This document shows, piece after piece, positions 18,364 through 27,733 of a stretch of DNA of 64,000 nucleotides. Position 1 is the stretch's first letter. Each line of letters opens with the position of its first letter. The notes beneath the pieces are model-generated. The model was not told the DNA's origin and searched no databases. It saw only the letters and a list, made by a program, of their open reading frames with translations. The stretch comes from Clostridia bacterium. GTDB taxonomy: Bacteria > Bacillota > Clostridia > Oscillospirales > Acutalibacteraceae. The translations under genes were made by a program, and so were the position numbers. Location: contig JAGAPN010000050.1 of assembly GCA_017623235.1 (NCBI GenBank), positions 26,383 through 90,382 of the forward strand. The letters are read 5' to 3'.

Positions 18364-21300
18364 TTAGGAAATGAGGTCTAAAAGCTTCTGACGAAGCGCA
18401 GAAAGGTCAAGGAGGTCAACAAGCTTATCCTTGTTGAGGTCGGCGGTGCGGTTATTGTAGCTCACGTCGCCCTTATCAAGACCACGGTGAACCCTTACCA
18501 GGTCGCAGATGTCAACCTGTGCGTCGTCGTTGGCGTCACCGTAGAGGTACTCGGTAGCGGCAACCTCCATAGTGAACTGGTTGTGTGCGCCGAAATACTC
18601 ATCTCTTACGGTTGAGTAATTTCTTACCTGAACGGTCTTGCCGTCCTCGGAGAAATAGAGCATTGTAACCAGACCTGTGGGGCCTGCAGAGTAGCTTTCA
18701 TCGGTGCACTGGGGGTCAATAAGCATCTGGGTAACGGTGTTGCCGTTTACACCGGTAGCCTTCTTAACAACGACCTCGGTGGTGTTAATGTGACCCGAAA
18801 GCACCATGCTGACGTTGCTGTATTTGGATACCAGCTCGTTCCAGATGTCGTCACCGTTATTGGCGGTGGAATCGGTTCGACAATGGGTACCCGAAACGTT
18901 ACCGTTATTCTTGTCGATATACTCGCCGTCGCTGTCAAGGTAGATATGGGTGGTGATGATAACGGTGTGGTTGGGGTGGGTCTTTATAAGCTCCTCTGCC
19001 CAGGCCAGCTCGGAATCAATGGCGCCCATATTGAGGTTAATTACCATATAATCAACCTCGCCTGCGGTGAATATCTTATAGCTGTTATTAATATCGTCGT
19101 TCAGGCAGCCGTCGGTCTGTCCCTTGTAGACCTCGGTCATATACTTGGTGAACTTTTCCTCGGAATCGTGGTTACCGCGAACCAGAGAATAGGGTACCTT
19201 GCCGTTAAGCTTGGCAATCTCGGTAGCGGCACGCTCCCACTCGATATCGTAGTCACGGTCGGTAATGTCACCAAGACCCATAACGTACTTAATCTTGTGG
19301 TTTTCGATGTTCTCTTCATCAGAGAGCCAATCGTAAAGGGCGGTAAACTGCTTGGGATAATGATAGTTCAGTATCTGGGTATCGCCCACTACTGCAAAGG
19401 AATAAGCATAATCGGTAGGAGCCTCGGGGTCGGTAGCCATATAGCCCCAGTTTACCAGGTCGTAGCCGTTGCTGCTGTTATCCTTAACCCCTGTGCCGTA
19501 GCAGCCTTCGAAGTCGTAGTCGGCAATAAGGTCTGCGGCAGAGGCAGAAACGTCTACCATATCGGCCTTGATTTCATCAACGGTACGAACATCCGAGAAC
19601 ATTGTAAGATTCTTTATCTTACCCTTGAAATAATACTTATCGTGTCCGCCACGGGTATCACGACCGATAAAGAGTCTATCCTCTACGTCGTCCTTATCAG
19701 CACCTATTTTATAATCTATAAAGGGCGAATTGGAAGAGTTAACCTCTGCGGGAATAGCGAGGGTCTGTACGATTTCATCACCGTTAAGACGGCAGGTAAG
19801 GGTGGGGGCTTCACCGTTTGCATTTTCAAGCACTAAGGCCAGATGCTCCCACTCGCCCGTTCTGACATCTATCATATCAAATGTAAGTTTTTTCCATTCA
19901 CGCCAGGGAGGATTATACACAACATAAGGATTACCGTTGGCGTTAATTTCAAAGCTAAAGGTCCAATCCTTATCGGCATAGTTACCTAAAATGGTATTGC
20001 CTGCACCACCCGTAAATATGGTAGGCAGCTTGATGGTGGTTTCAATGGTCTTGGGCATATAGGTGTCTAAAAGCTTATTCATCCTATAGCTGCTTTCCAT
20101 AGTGGTGTATACGCCGTCGCTGTCTTCAGCGGTAAGGTCGTAAACGTAGAAATTATCCAGCATTAGGGGATGACCGTAGAAGCTGAAATAGAAATCGCCC
20201 GAGGATGCTACCAGGGCATCAACTGTAAGGGTAGGCGCTGTAGGAACAGCGGTGCCTGCCTTCCAGATGTATGCCGAAACCTTGCCGTCAACGTAGGTCA
20301 TAACTATATTGACCTTATCTGCCGTTGTTAAGGTGGTAGTTGTAGAGCTTTTTAAGGTAGATAAGTCTGTAGAATCAATATTATCGTTACCGTAAAGGTT
20401 GAAGGTTAAATTGTCGCCGCTTTTACTCATCTCCAGCACGTTATTGACCTCGCTACCGTTCCAGCCGGTGGTGGAATGATATACAAAGCGTGCGTAGGCG
20501 CCGGTGCTGCCAAACTCAAGCTGGAAGCCGTAGGCAAAGTTTTTAAGGAAGGGCATTCCCGTCAGACCGGTATTGGTACCGAAGGTACCACCTGTTACCC
20601 ACTTGCCGTCACTTATGGTGCTGGAGGGGTTGAAATTCCCTTCATTGTAAGCATTAAAATATGTTGCAGGAACTGTGGTGGTGTTTTCAAAGTCGTTGGA
20701 ATAAACCAGCATATCCTCATCCAGCTCATATCCCGTAGCCTGCGAGATATTTTCGGGATAAAGGGTGGTATCGGTCAGGTCATAAACGTAGAAATTGTCT
20801 AATTCAAAGGTACCGAAGGCAAGGTGGAAATAGAAATCGCCACTTGAAACTGCCGCGGAGCTAACCGTAAGGGTTGGAGTTGTGGGAACGGCTTCGCCTA
20901 ATTTCCATATATATGTGTCAACAACCTGGTCAACGTATGTCATAATAACGTTGATTGTATCGCCCTGGGTATATCCGCTGACAAATTTTGGACTCTCACT
21001 GCCACCCGCATCCAAAGTGAACCCGAAATTGCTTCCCGATGCATACATATTAAGGCGGTGACCGTTATTTAAATTTGGCCAGCCTGTAGTGGAGTGGTAT
21101 CCGAAATCAGCATAATAACTACTGCTTGTCACATTAGTTAAGCTAAACTGAAAACCGTAAGCAAAATTGGTAAGGTCTTCTCTTCCCAAAAGTCCCTTTG
21201 AGGTTCCAAGACGGCCTGTGGTCTGCCACTTGCCGTCAACTACCGCATTACTGTCTCCCGTATAATTTGCACCCGAAAATGCAGGAGCAGGAACGGTAGT

Positions 21301-22125
21301 TGTAGAATTCAGGTCATTTTCATAAACCAGATTTTTATCATTTAAATCCAGACCTGTGGCGGTCTTCATATTTTCGGGAGATACTGCGCTTAAATCGTAA
21401 ACCTTGATATCGTCTATAACAGCTGTATCCTGATAGCTGTAGTAATACATATCACCGGTTGTTTTGCTGGCAGTAGTAATCTGCAACGTGGGAGTATCGG
21501 GCATTTCTGTTCCTTTTTCCCAAATATAGGCAGCATCTATATTGCCCTTACTTACGAGAACAACGTTAAAAATCTTCCACGATTTGTCAGTACTATTGTA
21601 AATTATAGGTCCTGCACAACTACTATATTCTGTTGTGGTGTTGCCCTTTTTTTCTAAAACAAAGGTAGATGCATAACCCGCTCCTGATTTTAAAACTAAC
21701 CTGTAGGTAAATGCATTGCCGCCTCCGCTGGTGGAATGGTAGTAAAAGCTACTGCCGCCCCAGCCTCTGTTAGAAGAAAACTCAAAGGATGCAATAAAAT
21801 CACCAAGCTTTTTGCCTGTAAAGCCTGTTGTAAAAGCCAAATCCTTATTACTTGCCGCACCGACTACCCATTTACCGTCGGTTACAACGTTGGTATTTTC
21901 CAGTACGTTTCCGGCTGTTACCGTGGTGGCTGTAAACGGAGTTACACCGTCGGTGTCAAAGCCTTCCGACAGGATAAGGTTAGAGCCTGTTGCGCCAAGG
22001 GTGGCGGCCAGGGCATCTGCCGAGGTGGTATCGACGGTATCTGCCGCCAGGGCGGGGGTGAGGCTTACGCACATTCCCGTAAGGAGCAGGGTTGCCGATA
22101 AAATTACTGCTATAATTTTTTTCAT
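18364..22125 (-). CDS. Dockerin-bearing metallophosphoesterase with jelly-roll repeats
   Basis: About 1253 residues, secreted (MKKIIAVIL..., TPALAAD). ATG 22125 is preferred over 22134, which sits only two bases from AGAGG. Order: three jelly-roll repeats like those of the 1087-residue neighbour (starting near 37, 255 and 461), a LamG domain (about 690-895), a calcineurin-type metallophosphoesterase (about 910-1190) with metal motifs VVGDTQ, GLGDITD, RGNHD, THIY and LSGHIN, then a type I dockerin (about 1193-1253) with two Ca-binding loops beginning GDANDDAQVD and ADLNKDKLVD. The phosphoesterase should act outside the cell on a phosphate ester carried by a glycan or teichoic-type polymer; the substrate is inferred. 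The dockerin implies docking to a cohesin scaffold, but none is in the window. It is the only dockerin seen here. Confidence 0.88.
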   Translation of the reverse strand: MKKIIAVILSATLLLTGMCVSLTPALAADTVDTTSADALAATLGATGSNLILSEGFDTDGVTPFTATTVTAGNVLENTNVVTDGKWVVGAASNKDLAFTTGFTGKKLGDFIASFEFSSNRGWGGSSFYYHSTSGGGNAFTYRLVLKSGAGYASTFVLEKKGNTTTEYSSCAGPIIYNSTDKSWKIFNVVLVSKGNIDAAYIWEKGTEMPDTPTLQITTASKTTGDMYYYSYQDTAVIDDIKVYDLSAVSPENMKTATGLDLNDKNLVYENDLNSTTTVPAPAFSGANYTGDSNAVVDGKWQTTGRLGTSKGLLGREDLTNFAYGFQFSLTNVTSSSYYADFGYHSTTGWPNLNNGHRLNMYASGSNFGFTLDAGGSESPKFVSGYTQGDTINVIMTYVDQVVDTYIWKLGEAVPTTPTLTVSSAAVSSGDFYFHLAFGTFELDNFYVYDLTDTTLYPENISQATGYELDEDMLVYSNDFENTTTVPATYFNAYNEGNFNPSSTISDGKWVTGGTFGTNTGLTGMPFLKNFAYGFQLEFGSTGAYARFVYHSTTGWNGSEVNNVLEMSKSGDNLTFNLYGNDNIDSTDLSTLKSSTTTTLTTADKVNIVMTYVDGKVSAYIWKAGTAVPTAPTLTVDALVASSGDFYFSFYGHPLMLDNFYVYDLTAEDSDGVYTTMESSYRMNKLLDTYMPKTIETTIKLPTIFTGGAGNTILGNYADKDWTFSFEINANGNPYVVYNPPWREWKKLTFDMIDVRTGEWEHLALVLENANGEAPTLTCRLNGDEIVQTLAIPAEVNSSNSPFIDYKIGADKDDVEDRLFIGRDTRGGHDKYYFKGKIKNLTMFSDVRTVDEIKADMVDVSASAADLIADYDFEGCYGTGVKDNSSNGYDLVNWGYMATDPEAPTDYAYSFAVVGDTQILNYHYPKQFTALYDWLSDEENIENHKIKYVMGLGDITDRDYDIEWERAATEIAKLNGKVPYSLVRGNHDSEEKFTKYMTEVYKGQTDGCLNDDINNSYKIFTAGEVDYMVINLNMGAIDSELAWAEELIKTHPNHTVIITTHIYLDSDGEYIDKNNGNVSGTHCRTDSTANNGDDIWNELVSKYSNVSMVLSGHINTTEVVVKKATGVNGNTVTQMLIDPQCTDESYSAGPTGLVTMLYFSEDGKTVQVRNYSTVRDEYFGAHNQFTMEVAATEYLYGDANDDAQVDICDLVRVHRGLDKGDVSYNNRTADLNKDKLVDLLDLSALRQKLLDLIS

Positions 22126-22185
22126 AACTCGCATAACCTCTTTCTTGAAAGTTTTTATATCAAATATGCTTTTGGCATATTAGTT

Positions 22186-23058
22186 TTAAGCCTTACTCTT
22201 ACGCTTTTTTATAAGGGCCACGATAAGGATAATTCCGATAACCAGAACTGCCGCAGCGGCAAGTCCCAAAGAGGCGAAGAGCAGTATTTTACCAAGGCTT
22301 GAGGACTGGGCATTATCAATCTTGTCGTCCTCCATAGTACGGTTATCCTCTTCCTCCTCGATAACGTCACGGTTATCCTCCTCTTCCTCCTCCATACCCT
22401 CTACCAGGGTGGAAACGGCGGGGGCGGTGCCGTCAACGTACTCGGTTATTTTAACGTCATCCACGTCAAACTCGGTCTGCCAGCCGCAGAAGCCGAAGTT
22501 ACCCTCGTCACGCTTGTCGGAGGTAACGGTAGCTACCACCTTGCCGTCCAGCACCAGGGTATATTCATCCCCACGGCCGAATATCTGCACGGTGTACCAT
22601 TTATCGGAGGCTATTCCGCTGTCCTCATAGCTGCCGAAAATCTCCTCCTCATTCACGCCGTCGTTAAAGGCCAGGCGGGCGTGGTCCTCGAAGAAATCGG
22701 CCCTGTAGGCATTTACGTTCCAATCGGTATGGAAAAGCACCATACAGTAGCTCCACATTCCGTTGTGAATGGTCTGTCTGAGCTTGGCCTCAAAATCGAA
22801 ATCGGCAACGTAGGGGCCGAAGCTGGAGAGGCTGTAACGGTTTTCATCGTATCCGTAAAAATGGAGATAATGATTGCCGTCTTCGCTTAAAATTTCGTTT
22901 TTACCCGTTTTTTCCGAGGTGGGCATAATATCGGTCTCGCCCTTTTCAAAGTCCTCGAAATAAACTACCTCACCCGTGGCGGTATCTGCTGCCATAGTGG
23001 GTATTGCCGCCGCAAAAACCAGCAGCAGGCAAAGGAAAACAGATATAAGTTTTTTCAT
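22186..23058 (-). CDS. Membrane-anchored jelly-roll protein with acidic stalk
   Basis: 290 residues: signal peptide (MKKLISVFLCLLL..., PTMAAD), a single jelly-roll domain (about 28-210, FEDFEKGET to DVDDVKITEY) of the kind found in carbohydrate-binding and DUF1080-like proteins, an unusual Glu-rich stalk (about 218-245, with EEEEED and EEEEDN runs), then a membrane helix (about 255-283) and a KKRKSKA tail. It should sit on the outer face of the membrane and display one glycan-binding-like domain. It lies in the long operon, 19 bases after the upstream beta-helix gene. Confidence 0.8.
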   Translation of the reverse strand: MKKLISVFLCLLLVFAAAIPTMAADTATGEVVYFEDFEKGETDIMPTSEKTGKNEILSEDGNHYLHFYGYDENRYSLSSFGPYVADFDFEAKLRQTIHNGMWSYCMVLFHTDWNVNAYRADFFEDHARLAFNDGVNEEEIFGSYEDSGIASDKWYTVQIFGRGDEYTLVLDGKVVATVTSDKRDEGNFGFCGWQTEFDVDDVKITEYVDGTAPAVSTLVEGMEEEEEDNRDVIEEEEDNRTMEDDKIDNAQSSSLGKILLFASLGLAAAAVLVIGIILIVALIKKRKSKA

Positions 23059-23076
23059 TTTAGCTTCACCTCACTA

Positions 23077-23979
23077 TTATTCCTCTTCAATAAGATAAAG
23101 GGCATTGTCAGAAAGTTCACTGTCTATGCAGGCAGGCTCTTCGGCGGTAACCCCTGCAAGCTCGGTATAGCCTACGGCGTATTTCAGCTTACAGCCCTCT
23201 ATGGTGACACCCTTAAGAGAATCGGTGCCGCCGCTTCCCGTAAAGGTGAATATTCCCTGACCCTTACAGCCCGTAGCGGTTATCTGGTTAAAGATGCTAC
23301 CCAGGCCTGCGTCACAGTTAAAATCAAAACCGCAGTAGGTGGAATTTTCTATTCTGATACGGTTAAAGCCGCAGTTGGTGGTACCAAAGCCGTCGGAGGC
23401 GTCCGACCTTACGGCGGTGCCCACGTGGCTTATGGTCACGTCCTTTATTCCTCCGCCGGGGCCAAAGGCGATTGCGGCGCCGCACATTACGGCCACACGC
23501 TGACCCTGCTGCTCACTGCCGTCTACCAGGGCCGAGTCATAGCCCAGGCTCATATCGTAAAGGGTGGAGCTGCCGCCCAAATACAAAATAGGCTTGGTTT
23601 TATCGGTCATAGTGCTGATAATTTGGGTTGCCTTTGAGCCGTCACCAAAGAAATTCTGATTGTTAAAGGGTAACGGTCTGGAAACCTTGTAAACGCCTGC
23701 AGGAACGTATACCCCGATATTTTTCTTTATAGCCGCCTCAAATGCGGCAGTATCGTCGGTATTATCGTCGGGGGTGGCGCCGTAATCCAGCACGTTGGCG
23801 TAGCCTGCTATCTTCTCACCGCTGGTAAGGTCTGCAGGGTCTCCTACCTGACCGTAGCCCAGGGTATCAACGGGACCCTTTTCGTCACCGAAGAGGGTGA
23901 CGGCCAGAATACCCGTTACAAGGGAAACTGCCAACAAAACCGATGCTATTATAAGAATTATTTTTAAATGTCTTTTCAC
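23077..23979 (-). CDS. Membrane-tethered beta-helix (pectate-lyase-3-like) protein
   Basis: About 300 residues from a GTG start at 23979, chosen because AAGGAG lies seven bases upstream; the frame is open to 24018 but without a ribosome binding site. An N-terminal uncleaved-looking signal anchor (KRHLKIILIIASVLL...) precedes the pectate-lyase-3-type entry rung (ANVLDYGATPDDNTDDTAAFEAAI, in which the D.TDDT.AF pattern is diagnostic), VYVPAGVYKVS, then G-rich rungs. Catalytic function is unproven, since this fold serves lyases, hydrolases and simple binders. It starts one base after the stop of the preceding beta-helix gene, so the two are translationally coupled. It lacks the DTTLG tail of its two upstream relatives. 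Confidence 0.8.
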   Translation of the reverse strand: MKRHLKIILIIASVLLAVSLVTGILAVTLFGDEKGPVDTLGYGQVGDPADLTSGEKIAGYANVLDYGATPDDNTDDTAAFEAAIKKNIGVYVPAGVYKVSRPLPFNNQNFFGDGSKATQIISTMTDKTKPILYLGGSSTLYDMSLGYDSALVDGSEQQGQRVAVMCGAAIAFGPGGGIKDVTISHVGTAVRSDASDGFGTTNCGFNRIRIENSTYCGFDFNCDAGLGSIFNQITATGCKGQGIFTFTGSGGTDSLKGVTIEGCKLKYAVGYTELAGVTAEEPACIDSELSDNALYLIEEE

Positions 23980-23980
23980 A

Positions 23981-25336
23981 TCAGTTCTCCTTACTCCAAT
24001 TATTTCCGTCCCAGACAAGGCTCTGACCCAGGGTGGTATCGTAATACCTGGTATAACCTGCGCAAAGGCGTAGGGTGGGTCTTTCGGCGGTGGTGCCCCC
24101 TGCAGGAAGCTGACCTATCTTCTTAAAGGTAACGGTATCGGTATCGGCCACAAAGCTTTCATATCTGGCCGAATCGTTCTGGAAGGTGAAGGGCGCGTAA
24201 TTATTAACGGTAACAAAATACTTGTTTTTGCTCTGCTCATTTCTGCTTATAAACTTAAAGGATGCACCAACACCCTGGGCGATACCCCTTACCACAACGT
24301 TGGCCTCCTCTGCATCACCTGCGGCGGCTGCGGGGTCGTTAATACCTCTGACGTGGAAGTTTTCAATCTCAAGCTCGCTGTCACCGTCGGCGGCATCGCC
24401 AAGGGCGATAACGCTGCTGTTTTTATTGTAATTTCTTGACCACAACACAGTTATGGCGCCTATCCGGCCGCTTGTGTTTGCGATATTAAGGTATCCGTGA
24501 TTATCCAGGGCGGTGTTTACACCCTCAATATGCAGGGTGGTTACCTTAAGGTTATTACAGTTTTCAAATACTACGGGGCGGTTTACGTTGACGTGCTCTA
24601 CGTTTAACTGCTCAATGGTGGTGTTGTCGCAATTTTCAAGGTAGAAGGCGCAATCCGCAGCCGAAACTCCCTTGTAAACGAATTTTGCCTCGTGGGCCGA
24701 TTTGTTCTCGGCCACGTTGGTGATGTAGTCGATATAAATATTGCTGAAACGGTTGTTGTCACAGCCCTCGGCTCTGATATCAATGCCTCTGAAATGGCCC
24801 ATTGCACGGATGTTTTCCACCGTCATTCCACAGGCGGCGGCCTTAAGGTCGGCAGGGGCGTAAATGCAGGTGCCCATATCGCCGAAGGCCACGCTGTTTA
24901 TAACGGTGCCGCTCTGCACGGTGCCCTTATCGGAGGAGAGCCATATACCTACGTACTCTCCCTCTCCTGCGCCGTCACCCTCGCACTTATTATAAAGATT
25001 AATGTGGGAAATATCACATTTACCCGATATCTTTAATACGGGGCCCTTATCCTCCCCAACGTATTTAATTGTGCCGCCGAAAACGTTCTGGTCGTGGACC
25101 GTAAGGCTACGGCTTATGGAAACGCTGCAGCCTGTAAGGTCAAGGCTCTTGCCTTCATCCAGGGCGTCCTGCAGGAGCTGATAGGCCTCATCGGGTGAGG
25201 TTACGTCCTTTAGCAAACTTTTCATCTCTATAAAACCCCTTTCGGAAAGCTTAACCTGGGCGCCGCCTATGCCGCAGCCCGTAAGCAACAGACACAGACA
25301 AAGTACGGGGGGAAGCAGTTTTTTAATTAATCTCAT
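23981..25336 (-). CDS. Lipoprotein beta-helix protein with DTTLG tail
   Basis: About 451 residues. The ATG at 25336 overlaps the TGA of the upstream gene (ATGA) and has GGAGG seven bases before it; ATG 25342 is less well placed. Lipobox LLTGC anchors it to the membrane. The body is a right-handed beta-helix with rungs such as GTCIYAPAD, FRGIDIRAEGCDNNRFSNI and DCAFYLENCDNTTIEQL. The C-terminus carries TAERPTLRLCAGYTRYYDTT followed by LG and a W.G..W ending, a motif common at the tips of phage tail fibres and also present in the next beta-helix protein. The role is unknown; binding or cleavage of an acidic polysaccharide is the usual activity of the fold. Confidence 0.8.
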   Translation of the reverse strand: MRLIKKLLPPVLCLCLLLTGCGIGGAQVKLSERGFIEMKSLLKDVTSPDEAYQLLQDALDEGKSLDLTGCSVSISRSLTVHDQNVFGGTIKYVGEDKGPVLKISGKCDISHINLYNKCEGDGAGEGEYVGIWLSSDKGTVQSGTVINSVAFGDMGTCIYAPADLKAAACGMTVENIRAMGHFRGIDIRAEGCDNNRFSNIYIDYITNVAENKSAHEAKFVYKGVSAADCAFYLENCDNTTIEQLNVEHVNVNRPVVFENCNNLKVTTLHIEGVNTALDNHGYLNIANTSGRIGAITVLWSRNYNKNSSVIALGDAADGDSELEIENFHVRGINDPAAAAGDAEEANVVVRGIAQGVGASFKFISRNEQSKNKYFVTVNNYAPFTFQNDSARYESFVADTDTVTFKKIGQLPAGGTTAERPTLRLCAGYTRYYDTTLGQSLVWDGNNWSKEN

Positions 25337-26658
25337 TTCCATTCCTCCCCTGTCCAGATTACGGTCTTGCCCAAGGTCGTATCCTTATACTCGGTATAGT
25401 AAGGGCAAAGACGGGCGGTGGGACGAAGGGCGGTGGAGCCCTCGGTCCTTATCTGACCCTTTTTTGTATAAATAAGATTTACGTCCGAGGTGGGGAAGGC
25501 ACGGTATACCTCCCTTTCCACCTGGTCGGCATCGTAATAATACTCGTTAACGGTAACGTAGAAGCGGTCGTTCTCTCCCGAGGCCCTCTTAAAGTAGGTA
25601 AAGCCGCCTGCAAAGGTCATATTGGTGACGTCGGCAAGGGTAAATTTACCGATATCTATATGATTCATATAACGGTTGCCCTTTCTGTAGAGGTGGGAGC
25701 CGCCGATTTCAAAAATGGTCTCACCGCTTTCCACCTTAAGGTCGTTTACCGAGAAATGGTCGATAACGCCTGCCGACTCGTTCCAGTAGACGTAGGCCTT
25801 ATCCTTTTTGCTGATAAGGGAAACGTTTTTAAGGGTTACGGTGCCCGCATCAATGGCGCTGATGCCGTCAAACACAAGGGGCGTTACCGCCCTGGTATCG
25901 GCCACGGTAAGCATATCGAGATGGGTTTCCGACTCGCCGCCGCCCAGTATCATAGCCGACTGGCAGGCGTATTTGCCCGAGGACAGGTAGATATTATTCA
26001 TAACGTTACCCGTTCTGGAGTCGGAAATAAAGTCTATACCCGCGAAGGAGAAATCCTCAACGACGATATTTTCCATTGTTACCGAGAAAACGTCGGCCAT
26101 AAGCTCCTTATCATCCTTACCGGGTGCGGTAAGACCCAGGTCAGAGGCCAGCTTGCCGTTAACGGCATAAAGGCCTGTGCCTACGTTGGAGAACTTAACG
26201 TTGCGCAGATAGGAGCCCTTCTGCAGGGTCATTGTGTAGCCGCCGAAGAGGCCTACACGCTCGCCCCTGGCCTCCTTGCCCGTAACCAGACCCTCCTTAT
26301 AGCAGAACTGAATGTCCGAGATAGAGGTCTTATAGCCCGCCACCACAATGGGCTGGCGGGGGTCGTCAAAATCGGCAACGATAACGGTTTTATCCATACC
26401 TGCGCCCTTTATGGTGCCGCTGTTTAAAATAATGGGCTCGGTAATGACGTAGGTGCCTGCAGGAATATAGATAACCCCTGCCGAGGCCTTTATTGCGGCA
26501 TCGTTATCTCCGTGGGAGATGGACATAATTCCAAGATTGTTCATTCCCTGATATCTGCCGCTGTTTTGAGCCTGGGCTCCCACAAGAAGCATTGAGGTGC
26601 CCATTACAATTAACAGACACAGTACAAGGGAAAGGGTGCCAAAAATTCTTTTTTTCAC
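25333..26658 (-). CDS. Secreted beta-helix protein with DTTLG tail
   Basis: About 441 residues from a GTG at 26658, which has an ideal AAGGAGG; earlier in-frame starts lack one. The signal peptide starts VKKRIFGTLSL. Rungs include VIYIPAGTYVITEPI, IKGAGMDKTVIVADFDDP and an NVGTGLYAVNG block, as expected of the pectate-lyase-3 / GH28-like superfamily. The C-terminus is STALRPTARLC, then YKDTTLG and WTGEEWK. It is the full-length relative of the truncated protein encoded at 17320-18300. An 89-base gap separates it from the permease gene, the longest spacing in the operon, but I see no clear terminator there. Confidence 0.82.
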   Translation of the reverse strand: MKKRIFGTLSLVLCLLIVMGTSMLLVGAQAQNSGRYQGMNNLGIMSISHGDNDAAIKASAGVIYIPAGTYVITEPIILNSGTIKGAGMDKTVIVADFDDPRQPIVVAGYKTSISDIQFCYKEGLVTGKEARGERVGLFGGYTMTLQKGSYLRNVKFSNVGTGLYAVNGKLASDLGLTAPGKDDKELMADVFSVTMENIVVEDFSFAGIDFISDSRTGNVMNNIYLSSGKYACQSAMILGGGESETHLDMLTVADTRAVTPLVFDGISAIDAGTVTLKNVSLISKKDKAYVYWNESAGVIDHFSVNDLKVESGETIFEIGGSHLYRKGNRYMNHIDIGKFTLADVTNMTFAGGFTYFKRASGENDRFYVTVNEYYYDADQVEREVYRAFPTSDVNLIYTKKGQIRTEGSTALRPTARLCPYYTEYKDTTLGKTVIWTGEEWK

Positions 26659-26747
26659 TATAATCCTCCTTAGCCAAAGCATTCAGACCCGAACCCGATT
26701 TTGGAGCACGAATTTTTCAGCTTTGTACGTTTAAAATACTCGCAAAT

Positions 26748-27731
26748 TTAACCTACAATACCTGTTTTATCTATGCTTTCGGTAAACAGCCTTTGCAGAA
26801 ACATATATACCACCAGCATAGGGGTTATAACCAGCAGACAGCCTGCCTGCATACGGGTAACTACAAGATAGGGGTCCTCCCAGGAGTTAAGGCCGTTACT
26901 GCGAAGGGTATCGGTAAGGGCGGCCAGGGCTCCGTTAAGGGAAAAGACGTCGGTAAAGAAAAGGTTTGTGGTGTAATAGTCGTTCCAATACCAGACAAAG
27001 GAGAAAAGCACGCAGGAAACTATTGCTGCCTTGGCGTTGGGTATCATAACCGAGATAAAGGTTTTTGGTATGGAACAGCCGTCTACGTTGGCGGCATCCT
27101 CCAGCTCACGGGGCAGACCCCTAAAGAACTGCTGGAATATATATATGAATAGGCCCGAGCGCAATCCCTGGCCGAAGGCGGCAGGGATAAGCATTGTGCC
27201 GTAGGTGTTAAGCAGGTTTACCGTAAGGGCCTTGCCCGTAAACAGACCGATTATTGAGCCCAGCCCTAAAAAGTCAAAGTTTCTGAACTGGAGATAAAGG
27301 GGGGTAGCGATACACTGCACAGGCACGATAATGGTAAAAATGCAAAGGAAGAAGATAAGCCTGCTGCCCCTGAATTTAAACCTGGCAAGGCCGTAGGCGG
27401 TGCAGGCGCAGACCGCGACGTTAAGGGCGGTACCCAGCACCGACATCAGAAGTGTGTTCATGAAAACCTTGGGATAATCCATAAGCCCGAAAACGTCCTT
27501 AAAGTTTTCCAGGGTGAAATGTAGCGGTATCCAGATAACGGTAGGGTCGTGAAGGTCCTCCGAGGTTCTCAGCGCCATACTTATCATATAAAGTATGGGG
27601 TAAAGCACCACGAAGCACATACACACCAGAAAAACACCCTTAAAGAAGGATACCGTAAGACCGGGGCCCTTATCCTTTAAAAGAGAGGTCATATTCACTT
27701 TTCTGATTTTGTCTGACAGACTTCTCATCAT
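26748..27731 (-). CDS. Carbohydrate ABC transporter permease, MalG type
   Basis: 327 residues with six predicted membrane helices and the cytoplasmic EAA loop EDAANVDGCSIPKTFISVMIP, which contacts the transport ATPase. The C-terminal TESIDKTGIVG end is typical of the CUT1 MalG family. It follows its MalF-type partner by two bases, so the pair forms one inner-membrane channel. No ATPase gene is nearby; CUT1 importers of Firmicutes commonly share a single MsmX-type ATPase encoded elsewhere. Confidence 0.92.
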   Translation of the reverse strand: MMRSLSDKIRKVNMTSLLKDKGPGLTVSFFKGVFLVCMCFVVLYPILYMISMALRTSEDLHDPTVIWIPLHFTLENFKDVFGLMDYPKVFMNTLLMSVLGTALNVAVCACTAYGLARFKFRGSRLIFFLCIFTIIVPVQCIATPLYLQFRNFDFLGLGSIIGLFTGKALTVNLLNTYGTMLIPAAFGQGLRSGLFIYIFQQFFRGLPRELEDAANVDGCSIPKTFISVMIPNAKAAIVSCVLFSFVWYWNDYYTTNLFFTDVFSLNGALAALTDTLRSNGLNSWEDPYLVVTRMQAGCLLVITPMLVVYMFLQRLFTESIDKTGIVG

Positions 27732-27733
27732 AA

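Noticed and set aside
18790-19836. A long open frame on the plus strand opposite the metallophosphoesterase-dockerin gene.
   Set aside because: It lies wholly antisense to a well-supported coding region, has no ribosome binding site and its translation has no recognisable domain.
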